Below, in pieces: positions 16,241 to 24,897 of a DNA stretch of 38,337 nt. Position 1 is the stretch's first letter. Every line of letters starts with the position of its first letter. Source of the DNA: Streptomyces atriruber (lineage in GTDB: Bacteria; Actinomycetota; Actinomycetes; Streptomycetales; Streptomycetaceae); assembly GCF_001418325.1 (NCBI RefSeq), contig NZ_LIPN01000192.1:1-38337 (forward strand), in the 5' to 3' direction. The notes beneath the pieces were generated by a model. That model did not search any database. It was not told where the DNA came from and saw only the letters and a list, made by a program, of their open reading frames with translations. A program made the translations under genes and the position numbers.

Positions 16241-16437
16241 GGGCCAACTCCGCGGTGCTGGCGGGTCACTGGGGCATCCCGAAGGATGGGCGTCGGCACG
16301 AAAGGGCTGCCAGCACTATCACACGATCAGGTGAATTGCCGTAAAGAAAGGGGCTGTTCGGCACGCGCACGCGGTGTAACTGTGCAGGGCCGGGACGCGG
16401 TGGACGCTGTGCGCGGCCAAAGTGCCAGCGGGGCAGG

Positions 16438-17457
16438 GTGGGGCGTATGGAGTGGGGCCGGAGTCTGGCACGCGTCTCGGTACGGCTGGCCGGCCACGAG
16501 TCGAACTGCTCGCTGCTGTGGCGTGTGGCAGCGGCCCAGGGGGTCGATGTCGCTTTCCTGCTCGAGGAGTTGGGCGAGGGAGAGCCGGGGCAGCAGGCGG
16601 TGCCGCCGCACCTGGCCGAGGTCCTCTTGAGTGTTCCGGCCGCCGAGCGGCTCGCCGCGATGCTGAATATGGAGCTGTCCCGGCTGCAGTGGGCGCTTCC
16701 TCATCTGCGGGCGCCCCACCTGCTAGCCGGGCGGCGGGCCCGGTGGGAGTGGCCGTGGTATCCGATGGAGCACTGTCTGGTCCCGGCCTGCAGCCGGTGC
16801 GTGGCACTGCGCAGCGGCGGGTGGGGGCCGATCTGGCTGGTCTGGCCGGAGACCTGGAAAATCTGCGACCGGCACGGGCAGTTCACCCATGTGCGCCAGC
16901 CCGGCTCCGGCGTGGACCTGGCCCCGCTGACGCAGGTGGTGGCCGCACACCGGCGGCGTCGGCGGTTCGAAGGCCGGCACGGGCCCGTCGGGGCGTACCT
17001 GGCCGCGGACGCGTTCGCGATCACCGGCTGGTGGTGGCGCACGGCGGTCGTGGAGCGCTGGGCCGGGCGGGCCCGGCGCGCGGGACGGCCGGAGGGCGAC
17101 CTTGAGTCGGCTTGGCTGTGGGTGTATCCGGAGGCTGTCGCGGTGGCGCGTGCCCTGCTGGACTACGAGCGGCAGCGCGCGCCACGGCCCGGTGGGCCGT
17201 GGGCGGCGGCCGAGGCACAACTCCTGGGGCGCGTCGCGCAGTTGGCCGCATCGCTCGACCTGCCGCAGGGCATGTGGCAGGTCCCGGTGGCCGAGTGGCT
17301 GCACCGGCATCACCGGTGCGTGCCGCCGGCGGCACCGAGCGACGGGCCGGGCCGGCCGGTGACGGCGCTGGTCCACGCCGGCGCGGAGCAGCAGGGTTCC
17401 TTGGGCGAGCGGTGCTGTCTGCCCTGGGACTGGAACGACCCGTCCGTCCCGGTGTGA
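16438..17457 (+). CDS. tniQ: TniQ/TnsD-family target-selection protein
   Basis: A 339-residue protein. The N-terminal ~90 residues (LARVSVRLAGHESNCSLLWR and following helices) fit the TniQ domain. A zinc-binding motif follows: HCLVPACSRC ... WLVWPETWKICDRHG, the CxxC...W-L...CxxH signature of TniQ/TnsD. The C-terminal half is helical and probably reads the target. TniQ proteins choose the insertion site and hand it to TnsC. It is the first gene of the plus-strand transposition module, 405 bp before tnsA, so it may be transcribed separately. GTG 16438 and ATG 16447 are both possible starts; purine-rich sequence lies before each. No cas gene is in the window, so RNA-guided targeting is not suggested. 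Confidence 0.75.
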   Translation: MGRMEWGRSLARVSVRLAGHESNCSLLWRVAAAQGVDVAFLLEELGEGEPGQQAVPPHLAEVLLSVPAAERLAAMLNMELSRLQWALPHLRAPHLLAGRRARWEWPWYPMEHCLVPACSRCVALRSGGWGPIWLVWPETWKICDRHGQFTHVRQPGSGVDLAPLTQVVAAHRRRRRFEGRHGPVGAYLAADAFAITGWWWRTAVVERWAGRARRAGRPEGDLESAWLWVYPEAVAVARALLDYERQRAPRPGGPWAAAEAQLLGRVAQLAASLDLPQGMWQVPVAEWLHRHHRCVPPAAPSDGPGRPVTALVHAGAEQQGSLGERCCLPWDWNDPSVPV

Positions 17458-17862
17458 CGCTGTGCGGTGGAGCGGCAGCCGCCGGCCGCGGTAACGGGCG
17501 CGTCGCGATCGTGGTCGACCAGGCCGTCCCGGCCGACGCCGCGCACGCCTTCACGCCCTCGGCGTTCCTCCTGTTCCAGCGCCCTGAGCGTCCTGCAGTC
17601 GGTTCTCTGCGGTGCGACGGCTTCGGTGGCGTGCATTGGAGGAGCGGTGCTGTCAGCCGTAGCAGTGGAGCGGTCCCTCGGCGCCCGCATGACGATGTAT
17701 CCGCCCGGCCACACACGTTCCCCCCGCAGACGGAACATGCGTGCGACACATCGCTGATTCGAGTGACGGCGGGGGAAGTGCCCTGTCCGGGGGCTGCGGG
17801 GCGGTCGATGCTGGCCGAGGCCGCTTGCGCGGCCGCCTGTCGCACGGCCAGGGGGTGTGATC
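17458..17862 (+). other. 405-bp gap between tniQ and tnsA
   Basis: No gene is supported here. A plus-strand frame continuing into the tnsB frame contains GRVAIVVDQAVPADAAHAF, then TPSAFLLFQRPERP, which looks faintly protein-like, but it has no good start and then turns Arg/Ser-rich. It could be a decayed small gene of the module. A ribosome site AGGGGG at its right end (about 17850-17855) serves tnsA. Confidence 0.4.
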
Positions 17863-18588
17863 GTGCCCGTGTACGCCCGAGACATCACGGTCGCCTTTGT
17901 CGACCAGTTCGGGCGGCAGCGTGCCCTGCCGGTGGAGCGGGTGGATGGCATCCCGTTCGAGGAATTGCCGCCGCTGCGGACCCCGGTGGCCTATCCCGGG
18001 CGGACCTCTTTTGTCACCAATGCCGTAGCTCCGGTCGGCGGGCAGACCCTGGTGTGCTCATCGCTGCGCGAGCTGGCCTGCTCGATGCTGCTGGATCGGG
18101 ACCCGCAGGCGGGACAGCGCAGCGTCGGCCCGTTGGAGTTGCGCTGGCAGGACGGGCGGCCGCGCTGGACACGGCCGGCGTTTGTCGTGCGGCGTGCAGG
18201 ATGCCGCGAGGTGGTGTGCGTGCAGCCGTCCGAGCCAACCGCCCAATGGCGCCTGGAGCAGGAGGTGTTGGGCGTGGCGGCCGCGTCTGCGGGCTGGCGG
18301 GTGCGGGTGATGGTGCCCCCGCAGGGCGTGGAGCTGGACAATCTGACCCTGATGCACGCGGCACGCGACGCCGTCGACTGCCCGGATCACCTCGAGCGGC
18401 TGCTCGCGCATACGGTGCGTCGCCGCACTATTTCCAGCGCCGTGCGGGCCGCCGGCCTTTCACCTCTCAGCGGTGTGGATCTGGCCTACCACCTGCTGTG
18501 GAAGGGCGCGCTGCTCTGCGATTCGCGGCAGTTGCTCACGCCCTCGACGACCGTGTGGCGCGCCAGCCGTGGTGGGGTGCGGGCGTGA
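17863..18588 (+). CDS. tnsA: TnsA-like transposase endonuclease subunit, catalytically degenerate
   Basis: A 241-residue protein with the layout of actinobacterial TnsA-like subunits: SLRELACSMLLDRDP (E70), then WQDGRPRWTRPAFVVRR and REVVCVQPSE, and a helical C-terminal domain ending HLLWKGALLCDS. TnsA cuts the 5' ends of the element so that it can leave the donor. Compared with the usual (H/T)xPDF...xVKP pattern, the Asp is Ala106 and the Lys is Gln121, so two of three catalytic residues appear lost. It may be only structural, with transposition replicative. I chose GTG 17863 because AGGGGG lies 7 bases upstream; GTG 17857 is too close to it. It overlaps tnsB by 4 bp. The motif alignment is by eye. 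Confidence 0.68.
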   Translation: MPVYARDITVAFVDQFGRQRALPVERVDGIPFEELPPLRTPVAYPGRTSFVTNAVAPVGGQTLVCSSLRELACSMLLDRDPQAGQRSVGPLELRWQDGRPRWTRPAFVVRRAGCREVVCVQPSEPTAQWRLEQEVLGVAAASAGWRVRVMVPPQGVELDNLTLMHAARDAVDCPDHLERLLAHTVRRRTISSAVRAAGLSPLSGVDLAYHLLWKGALLCDSRQLLTPSTTVWRASRGGVRA

Positions 18589-20888
18589 AGGGGTGGCGGC
18601 CGGAGCCGCCCCCGGTGCGGGACAGTCTCGCTCTGGGGGACACGGTGCGCTATCGCGGCACCACCTGGGAGATCATCGCGTTCTGCGGTCCCCGCGTCTA
18701 TCTGGAGCGGCCCGGTCAGGCCGCTGCGGACCCGCTGGTCATCCTGCAGCGGGCGCTGACCGCGGCGCCGGACTTCGCCGTCGTCAGTCGGCCCGCACAG
18801 CGGACCGTAGTGCCGATGCGGGTCGGCGAACTCACCGGCCTGCCGCGCAGGCTGCGCAAGGAGGCCAAGCGGTGGGAGCGGCACGTCAAGGAAGTCCTGC
18901 ACGAGCAGGCACCCTGGATTCCGGCCGACACGCCGGCCGTGCCCGCGTTCGCCCCCGCCCTGCGCACCCTCAAGGAGCGCTACCAGGCCAAGGCCGACCA
19001 GCTCACCGCGCTGGGCCACCAGGTGTCGTCCGCCACCGTGGAACGCAAGTGCGCCGCGTGGCGGGCGGGCGGATTGATGGGGCTGGTCGACAAGCGCAGC
19101 CTACGCGGCGGGTCCCTCGCCGGCCGCCTCGATGCGAAGGTGATCGACCTGGTGTGGGAGGTGCTGGACGACGAGCGGAAGGCGGGTCGCTCCCCCGGCA
19201 CCCTGTCGCGTCTGATCGACGACGTGAAGCGCCTGGTCATCTCCCGCTACGCAGTCAACGGCACGGTCCCCAAGACGTTCCGCTGCAGCCAGGCCACTTG
19301 GTACCGGCTGCTGGCCGGCCTGAGCATCACCGCCGAGAACGCACACGCGGTGGCCGCCGCCCGGTCCGCCGGCAGTGCCCACACCGCCGGCTGGCATGAC
19401 GGGCGCCCGGCGACCCTCGCCCGCTGGCCCGGCGAGCTCGTCCAGATCGACACCACCGGGCTGGATGTGCTGGCGATGGGCGACGACGGGCGGGTGATCT
19501 CCGTGGAGCTCACCATCGCCATCGACGTCGCCACCCGGAGCATCATCGGCGCGCTCGTCGTGCCCAAGCGCCACCGCCGCGGCGACGGCCACGGGCGGTG
19601 GATCGCCGGGCGGGCCACCCGCTCCTTCGACACCGTGCAGGTGCTCGGGCAGGCTCTGGCACCGCTGCCGGCCCGTCCGGGCTGGGGCCCGCAGACCCTC
19701 ATGGAGGGATCCGCGCTGCCGTACGAGGAACTGCTGGCCGCCGACGAGCGGTTCGCCGGCTCCGCCGCCCGCCCGGTCATCAAACCGCACACCATGGTGA
19801 TCGACCACGGATCGCCCTACATCTCCGAGGACTTCACCCGGGCCTGCCTGTCCCTGGGCATCCAGGTACGCAAGGCGCGGCTGCGCACCGCGATCGACAA
19901 GGCCATCGTGGAGCGGGCCATGCGCGCCGTCAAAACCGGGTTCAGCCAGTACCTCGCCTCCTACACCCACCACCGTCTGGACCTGCGCGGAAAGAAGGTC
20001 CGCAAACAACTGGTGTGGACGATTCCCCAGCTCCAAGACCTGTTCGAGCAGTGGGTCGTGCTGCACTGGCAGCAGACTCCGCACGGCGGGCTGCGCAGCC
20101 CCTTCCGCCCCGGCGTGAAGGTGTCCCCCAACGCGATGTACGCCGCCCTGGTGGCGATGCGTGGCTACCGGCGCATCAACCTGACCGAGACCCAGACGCG
20201 CAAGCTGCTGCCCGCCTGGTACGTGCGCGTCGACCGCAAGGGCTTCCAGATCAACAACCGCACCTACAACCTGCAGAAGGGCGGACTGGACGCCTTCCGC
20301 GAACCGTCGGGTATCGCCTGGCTCAAGGGCCGCTGGGAGGTGCACTGCTCCCCCAACAACCCCGAATTCGCCTGGCTCTTCGACCGCCGGGCCGAGGAGC
20401 GGGGAAAGGACCCGTGGGTGGAGGTGCCCTTCATCCACCGCCGCCTGCTCGAAGACGGGTGGACGGAGGAGGCCTGGGCGGAGGCCGAGCGCATCCACAA
20501 CGCGCAGGGCGGCAGCACCCGCGACGAGGCGGCCATCACCCGGGTCCTGGCCAAGCTGCAGCGCACCCTGGCCGCCGGGCCACAGCCCGGCACCGCCCCG
20601 CCCGCCCCGGCCGCCGCGGCCCGGCAGCAGCCCCGTACGCTCGCGTCCCCGGTCGACACCGGCGCCGACCTGCCCCCGCTGGACATCGAGTCGGTGCGCC
20701 CGTTCCGCTCCCTGGACCGGCCCGCGCGGGACCTGTTCGACACCCCGGAGCCGGTACGAGGCGGCGGCCAGAGCCTCGAGGACTTTCTCGCCTCGCTGCC
20801 CCAGAGCCCGCCCGTTGACCCGCCGGGCGACAGCGACAGCACCCCGCCGCCTGATGACCCCGAAACCCTGCCGGGAGAGTGCTCATGA
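18585..20888 (+). CDS. tnsB: TnsB-like DDE transposase
   Basis: A 767-residue transposase of the TnsB/TniA/MuA group. The N-terminal 270 residues hold helical DNA-binding domains (for example HQVSSATVERKCAAWRAGGL). The catalytic RNase H fold has D289 in LVQIDTTGLD, D407 in MVIDHGSPYIS and E443 in KAIVERAMRAVK, a DD35E triad. A Mu-C-like beta domain follows (about 530-620: AWYVRVDRKGFQINNRTYNL). The C-terminal tail after ~650 is Pro/Ala-rich and probably contacts TnsC. It joins the element's 3' ends to target DNA. GTG 18585 overlaps the tnsA stop (GTGA), and its own stop overlaps tnsC. The frame is open far upstream, but that part is a shadow of tniQ and tnsA. Confidence 0.9.
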   Translation: MKGWRPEPPPVRDSLALGDTVRYRGTTWEIIAFCGPRVYLERPGQAAADPLVILQRALTAAPDFAVVSRPAQRTVVPMRVGELTGLPRRLRKEAKRWERHVKEVLHEQAPWIPADTPAVPAFAPALRTLKERYQAKADQLTALGHQVSSATVERKCAAWRAGGLMGLVDKRSLRGGSLAGRLDAKVIDLVWEVLDDERKAGRSPGTLSRLIDDVKRLVISRYAVNGTVPKTFRCSQATWYRLLAGLSITAENAHAVAAARSAGSAHTAGWHDGRPATLARWPGELVQIDTTGLDVLAMGDDGRVISVELTIAIDVATRSIIGALVVPKRHRRGDGHGRWIAGRATRSFDTVQVLGQALAPLPARPGWGPQTLMEGSALPYEELLAADERFAGSAARPVIKPHTMVIDHGSPYISEDFTRACLSLGIQVRKARLRTAIDKAIVERAMRAVKTGFSQYLASYTHHRLDLRGKKVRKQLVWTIPQLQDLFEQWVVLHWQQTPHGGLRSPFRPGVKVSPNAMYAALVAMRGYRRINLTETQTRKLLPAWYVRVDRKGFQINNRTYNLQKGGLDAFREPSGIAWLKGRWEVHCSPNNPEFAWLFDRRAEERGKDPWVEVPFIHRRLLEDGWTEEAWAEAERIHNAQGGSTRDEAAITRVLAKLQRTLAAGPQPGTAPPAPAAAARQQPRTLASPVDTGADLPPLDIESVRPFRSLDRPARDLFDTPEPVRGGGQSLEDFLASLPQSPPVDPPGDSDSTPPPDDPETLPGECS

Positions 20889-22039
20889 CCGCCCAGACAC
20901 GCGCACCCCGCACCGCCGCCACCCGGCCGGCAACGCCCGCCACCGGGCAGGATCCCACCAGCACCGTGCTCGCCTGGAACGCGCTCGTGCGGGAGGACCC
21001 GCCCCCTCCCCCACCGCTGCCTGCCGCCGCACCGGACAAGGTCAGCGAAGACGACCCACGGGTGCGCTACCACGCCCGGCTGGGACTGGTGGAGACGACC
21101 GACATCCGCAAAGGTCTGCAGACCGCGCGCCGCCTGCTGCGGCTCAACGGTGAACGCCGCCACCCCTGCTCGCACGTCGCCATCGACAGCGACTGCCGCG
21201 GCACGGGCAAGCGGACCCTGCTGCACCACATCGGCCTGGGCTTTCAAGGCCGGATGGAGAAGCTGTACGGCATCGACGACCGCGTCATCCCCGTCGTCTG
21301 CCTCAACACCCCGCCCACCCCTGGCTCTCCGGCCGACTGGTCCGCCGCCATGGCCGCCTTCCTGGGATGGGACCTGTACCGCAGTGACGTTGAGGGCCGG
21401 CTGGTCCTGCGCATGAAGGACTTCACCGGCCCCGCCCTGCACATGTTGCGCAGCAGCCGTACTCGCTTGTGTCTGATCGACGGCATCGACCGGCTGCCCA
21501 CCGAAGATCTGCAGCCGACGTTCGACTTCTTCGACTACCTCACCGACGAACTGTCGCTGACCATCTTCTGGAGCGGCATCGGCTCCAGCGACATCCTGCG
21601 CGAAGCCCGCACCGCCCGAACTCCCGCACTGCGCCAGGCAGGCGAGAACACGGCCACGCTCCGGCCACGTGCCGTCCCCACCCTGTGGGTCAACCGTCTT
21701 CCGCCGCGCAGTGCGGAACATCCCGACGAGTGGGTCAGCGCCGTCGCCACCCTCGACGGCAAACTGCGGCTGATCTACCACGTGCCCGGCACCCTGCTGA
21801 CCTACCAGAAAATCTTGTACCGGATCACCGACGGACTCATGGAACATCTCGCCCCGCTGATCGGCATGGCCGCCCAGCTCGCGATCCTCGACCGCAGCGA
21901 AGCCCTCACCCTCGACGTGCTGCGGGATGCCGCCGCCTACCTCGACCTGCCCGCCGGCCGGGACACCGACGACCTCTGGGAGATCGAATCCGAGTCGGCG
22001 GCGGACGCTCCCACCACCGCAGCAGACCCTCCGCGGTGA
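20885..22039 (+). CDS. tnsC: TnsC/TniB-like AAA+ transposition regulator
   Basis: A 384-residue AAA+ protein. After a disordered Pro-rich N-terminus (1-50) comes the P-loop DCRGTGKRTLL (K109), where the first Gly of GxxGxGK is Asp103. The Walker B is LCLIDGIDRL (D199), in which the usual following Glu is Gly. A sensor-like segment LTIFWSGIGSSD follows. TnsC forms ATP-dependent filaments on target DNA, linking TniQ to TnsB. ATG 20885 overlaps the tnsB stop (ATGA) with GGGAGAG upstream, confirming the coupled order tnsA-tnsB-tnsC. The altered Walker residues suggest weak or absent hydrolysis, but my alignment is by eye. It ends 11 bases before the convergent gene at 22051. Confidence 0.8.
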   Translation: MTAQTRAPRTAATRPATPATGQDPTSTVLAWNALVREDPPPPPPLPAAAPDKVSEDDPRVRYHARLGLVETTDIRKGLQTARRLLRLNGERRHPCSHVAIDSDCRGTGKRTLLHHIGLGFQGRMEKLYGIDDRVIPVVCLNTPPTPGSPADWSAAMAAFLGWDLYRSDVEGRLVLRMKDFTGPALHMLRSSRTRLCLIDGIDRLPTEDLQPTFDFFDYLTDELSLTIFWSGIGSSDILREARTARTPALRQAGENTATLRPRAVPTLWVNRLPPRSAEHPDEWVSAVATLDGKLRLIYHVPGTLLTYQKILYRITDGLMEHLAPLIGMAAQLAILDRSEALTLDVLRDAAAYLDLPAGRDTDDLWEIESESAADAPTTAADPPR

Positions 22040-22050
22040 AGGGCATTGCC

Positions 22051-23022
22051 TCAGCTGACGTGAAGAGCCAGCGGCACCCGCACATACGTGGTCCGGCCGC
22101 CCCAGATCGCGTCGTCCACACACGTCGGATCGGCCATCGGCCCGGTAATGATCACAACGTCGCCCGCGGCGGCGACAGCCCGCCGCCACGCCGCCGTCGT
22201 CGGCATTGTGCCGTCGTAGAAGCAGCCCTTGTCCGGCATGGACACGCGCAGTATGTCGCCGGGCAGGCGCAGTTGTGCACGCCATCCCGCCGTGCGCCCG
22301 GGGGCGAACAGCGTCGTCGTCGACAAAGGTTTCCCTCCCGCCTTGCGCACGAGGAGCTCCACCACGTCCTCCACCTCTACATTCCCCTGCGCCGTCCCCA
22401 CCTGCATGGTCATGGGCTGCAGCATGAAGATCACAGCCTGTTCGGCGAAGTGCCCGCACAACGCCCCCAGTTGCATCTCACCGGGGGCGAGTTCGAACGG
22501 CTCCTGGCTGCTGGGATGATCCGCGCTGAGCACGGCCACCAGCTCCACGGCCGTGTCGGCCGCCTCCCGCCGCTCTTGCATACTGCACTCCGCGCTGGAG
22601 GCGACACTCACCGTCCCGCCGTCGACCCCCGACCTGGCCAGCTTGCGGAACCCGGCCGAGGTACGAACGCCCCCCTCCGCCTCGCCGCCGTCCCGCAGGG
22701 CCGCAGGCAATCCATACGTCTCCGAAGCGATCAGACACGCCCACTCCACCAGCTTGCCGACCGCCCGGACGTCGGGTGCCACGCGGTCCAGCAGAACCGA
22801 CCGGCACTCCTGACAGCCGTCCAGTGTCGCGTCGTACAACTGGTCCATCACGGCGGCACGCGTCCCGAAGTCCGGGTTGCGGAAGTGCGAGGGCGCCACG
22901 AACTGCCGGACGCGGTCTCCTGAGTGATCGTGCACGTGATCGGCGGTAGCAACGAGCTTTCCCACGGCTCCTCCAGCACCCGGTCCCACCAAGTCCGGCT
23001 CATCGTCCCGCCGCCTCGACAT
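22051..23022 (-). CDS. Hypothetical cargo protein
   Basis: A 323-residue protein that I do not recognise. Near residue 75 is CQECR, a possible half zinc site or redox pair. Two regions look folded: about 150-225 (helical, EFELAP-like, FAEQAVIFMLQPMTMQVG) and a beta-rich C-terminus with CFYDGTMPTTAAWRRAV, GDVVIITGPMADP and TTYVRVPLALHV. There is no Walker, nuclease or membrane motif. It converges on tnsC with 11 bases between the stops, so it lies directly beside the transposition module. The start ATG 23022 has only a weak GGAT upstream; a later start is possible because the first ~35 residues are low in structure. Confidence 0.6.
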   Translation of the reverse strand: MSRRRDDEPDLVGPGAGGAVGKLVATADHVHDHSGDRVRQFVAPSHFRNPDFGTRAAVMDQLYDATLDGCQECRSVLLDRVAPDVRAVGKLVEWACLIASETYGLPAALRDGGEAEGGVRTSAGFRKLARSGVDGGTVSVASSAECSMQERREAADTAVELVAVLSADHPSSQEPFELAPGEMQLGALCGHFAEQAVIFMLQPMTMQVGTAQGNVEVEDVVELLVRKAGGKPLSTTTLFAPGRTAGWRAQLRLPGDILRVSMPDKGCFYDGTMPTTAAWRRAVAAAGDVVIITGPMADPTCVDDAIWGGRTTYVRVPLALHVS

Positions 23023-23142
23023 CAGCCATCCAAAAAATGGGAAACCATTGCACGTCAGCCGATACTTCGCTACGAGGGCAAACAGGGATCACCCGCGCCC
23101 GCCGCACCAGCGAGCCTCAACTGCCCGTCGCCCCGGCCAGAC

Positions 23143-23595
23143 TTAAGCCACGACCACGCACACCGCCAGCAGGGACAGGCCGTATGCGGCGATCGCCAGG
23201 TGCAGAACGGTCCACAGGCGGTGCAGGCGGATGCGGTGCAGGCGGGGGAACTGGCGGTAGTGCGCCGTGCGGGCGCGGACGAGTGCCTCGTCGGAGCTGA
23301 GCGCCCCCAGCTCCACCAAGTCGCGGGTCAGGGCCCGCGCCTGGGCGAGATGATAGGAGGCCCGCTCGTAGTACTTGGACACGGCGAGCGCCCCGTAGAC
23401 CCCGGTCATGGTCACGAACAGGCACAGCGGCAGGACGTTGAGGGTGAACTTCTGCTGGACGATCAGAGCGCTCAGGGCGGCCGTGATAACGAGCAGGAGG
23501 TTGGTCAGCGTGGAGCGTTGGGTCTCGCACTGGCGCAGCTGTTCGCGGTGTTCTTTCCAGTAGGCGCGTATCGCCTCTTCCGACACCGTCGTCAT
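23143..23595 (-). CDS. SLATT-like membrane protein
   Basis: A 150-residue protein. Residues about 28-47 (LTNLLLVITAALSALIV) and 53-72 (LPLCLFVTMTGVYGALAV) are membrane helices. They are followed by a charged helix KYYERASYHLAQARALTRDL; a third membrane helix forms the C-terminus (LHLAIAAYGLSLLAVCVVVA). A two-helix hairpin followed by a cytosolic helix with K-Y-Y...H...A is the layout of SLATT domains, proposed pore-forming effectors of nucleotide-sensing conflict systems. It is transcribed divergently from the DUF4062 gene with 87 bases between the starts, suggesting a functional pair. TAGGGT about 35 bases upstream may be its -10. The SLATT assignment is from topology and is tentative. Confidence 0.55.
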   Translation of the reverse strand: MTTVSEEAIRAYWKEHREQLRQCETQRSTLTNLLLVITAALSALIVQQKFTLNVLPLCLFVTMTGVYGALAVSKYYERASYHLAQARALTRDLVELGALSSDEALVRARTAHYRQFPRLHRIRLHRLWTVLHLAIAAYGLSLLAVCVVVA

Positions 23596-23682
23596 AGAAT
23601 CCCACTCCCCCGCATCTGCACCCTATGTACCCCGGCTCCGGCGCACCGCCGGGCGGCCCCTCAGCAGTGGAGACACCGTAGC

Positions 23683-24804
23683 GTGAAGATCTTTGTCAGC
23701 AGCGCCCGCAAGGGCCTGGAGGAGGAGCGCGACGCGCTCGGCGGGCTGATCACCGCGCTGGGGCACACCCCGGTACGGTTCGAGGACTTCTCGGCACAGA
23801 GCACGCCGAGCCGGGAGGCCTGCCTGAGGGCGCTGGCGACGGCGGACGTCGCCCTCTTCCTGCTGGGCCCCTCCTACGGCCACACCTTTCCCGAGACCGG
23901 GCAGTCGGCCACGCACGACGAGTGGATGGCGGCCCAGGCGGCGGGCATGCCGCGGCTGGTCTACCGCAAGACGAACGTGACGTTCGAGCCCGCCCAGCAC
24001 GCTTTCGCGCGGACCGTCGAGGCCTACGCCACCGGGGTGTTCCGTGATTCCTTCGCCAGCACTGCGGAGCTGCTGCCCAAGGTCACCCGGAAGATCAAGG
24101 AGCTGGAAGAGACCGACTCCCCGCTCGACTTCGCTCCCCTGACGCATGCGGTGGACCTGCGGTGGATCCACGACGAGCAGTCCTCCTCGCCCTGGTCCGG
24201 CGTCAGCACTCCGCTGCTGGAACTGCACGTCCTTCCCGTGGACTTCGCCGGCTACTCGACTCGTGAACTGGAGCAGCTCAACAGCTCCCTGTTGGGCCGC
24301 ATCCGCAGGACCGGCGCGGTCGCCGACTCCGACGCCCTGACGGCCTCGCGCTCCGCCGATCACGTCGCCGTCGACATCGACGTCCCGGCCCACCGGCCCC
24401 TGTGGAACAGTCCGCAGACGGGCGCGCTCAGGCAGGTGCGCCTGTACAAGACCGGGCAGCTCTCCGCACGCGCGACGCTGCCCAGCGACGGCCTCGGCTC
24501 GATCCTGGACCGAACCGCCCTACCCGCACAGATCACCGAACTACTGGCCTTCCTCGGCGCGTTGAACATCGTCGAGCAGGAGCGCATCGTTGTGGCCGCC
24601 GCCGTGTCCGACCCCTCGATGACCACCGTCGACACCTTCGCCCCTCACCGGTCGCGGTCCCGGGCCGGCCTGTCCATCAACCGCAGCTTCATCTTGCGCA
24701 CCGAGCCCGACGAGTCCGTCACCCTGGCGGCGCTGACGAGCGGGGCCGAGGAAGTTGCCGGCCATGTGGCACGCACGCTGATCGCGCAGCATCCCCTCTC
24801 TTGA
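23683..24804 (+). CDS. DUF4062 domain protein
   Basis: A 373-residue protein beginning VKIFVSSARKGLEEERDAL, then GHTPVRFEDFSAQ, CLRALATADVALFLLGPSYG and THDEWMAAQ. This is the DUF4062 signature, a Rossmann-like domain related in fold to TIR, which is often the N-terminal effector or sensor of STAND-type defence proteins. Here it is followed not by an NTPase but by ~220 residues of unknown fold (from about 145), ending AGHVARTLIAQHPLS. GTG 23683 has GGAG about ten bases upstream. The divergent membrane protein at 23595 is the probable partner: this protein as sensor or enzyme and the membrane protein as effector (inference). Confidence 0.75.
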   Translation: MKIFVSSARKGLEEERDALGGLITALGHTPVRFEDFSAQSTPSREACLRALATADVALFLLGPSYGHTFPETGQSATHDEWMAAQAAGMPRLVYRKTNVTFEPAQHAFARTVEAYATGVFRDSFASTAELLPKVTRKIKELEETDSPLDFAPLTHAVDLRWIHDEQSSSPWSGVSTPLLELHVLPVDFAGYSTRELEQLNSSLLGRIRRTGAVADSDALTASRSADHVAVDIDVPAHRPLWNSPQTGALRQVRLYKTGQLSARATLPSDGLGSILDRTALPAQITELLAFLGALNIVEQERIVVAAAVSDPSMTTVDTFAPHRSRSRAGLSINRSFILRTEPDESVTLAALTSGAEEVAGHVARTLIAQHPLS

Positions 24805-24897
24805 CCCTCCGGTGGAAGCCTTCACGAGGCTCATGCCGGAGCGCGCCCGCCAGGCGGGCCTCCACCGCCCCGCTGGCCAACCAGCCGGTCCGGGCCA

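Noticed and set aside
16241..16437. Possible left end of the Tn7-like element just before tniQ
   Set aside because: I looked for TGCATCATTCTCA-like repeats, a TGTGG start and a CGAGA duplication and saw none, so I could not place the left end here.
17112..18584. Upstream extension of the tnsB frame (to 1258 residues)
   Set aside because: It overlaps tniQ and tnsA in another frame and has shadow composition; GTG 18585 overlaps the tnsA stop as expected in a coupled operon.
20264..22459. 731-residue minus-strand frame
   Set aside because: It is antisense to tnsB and tnsC; composition is Gly/Arg/Ala-rich with no domain.
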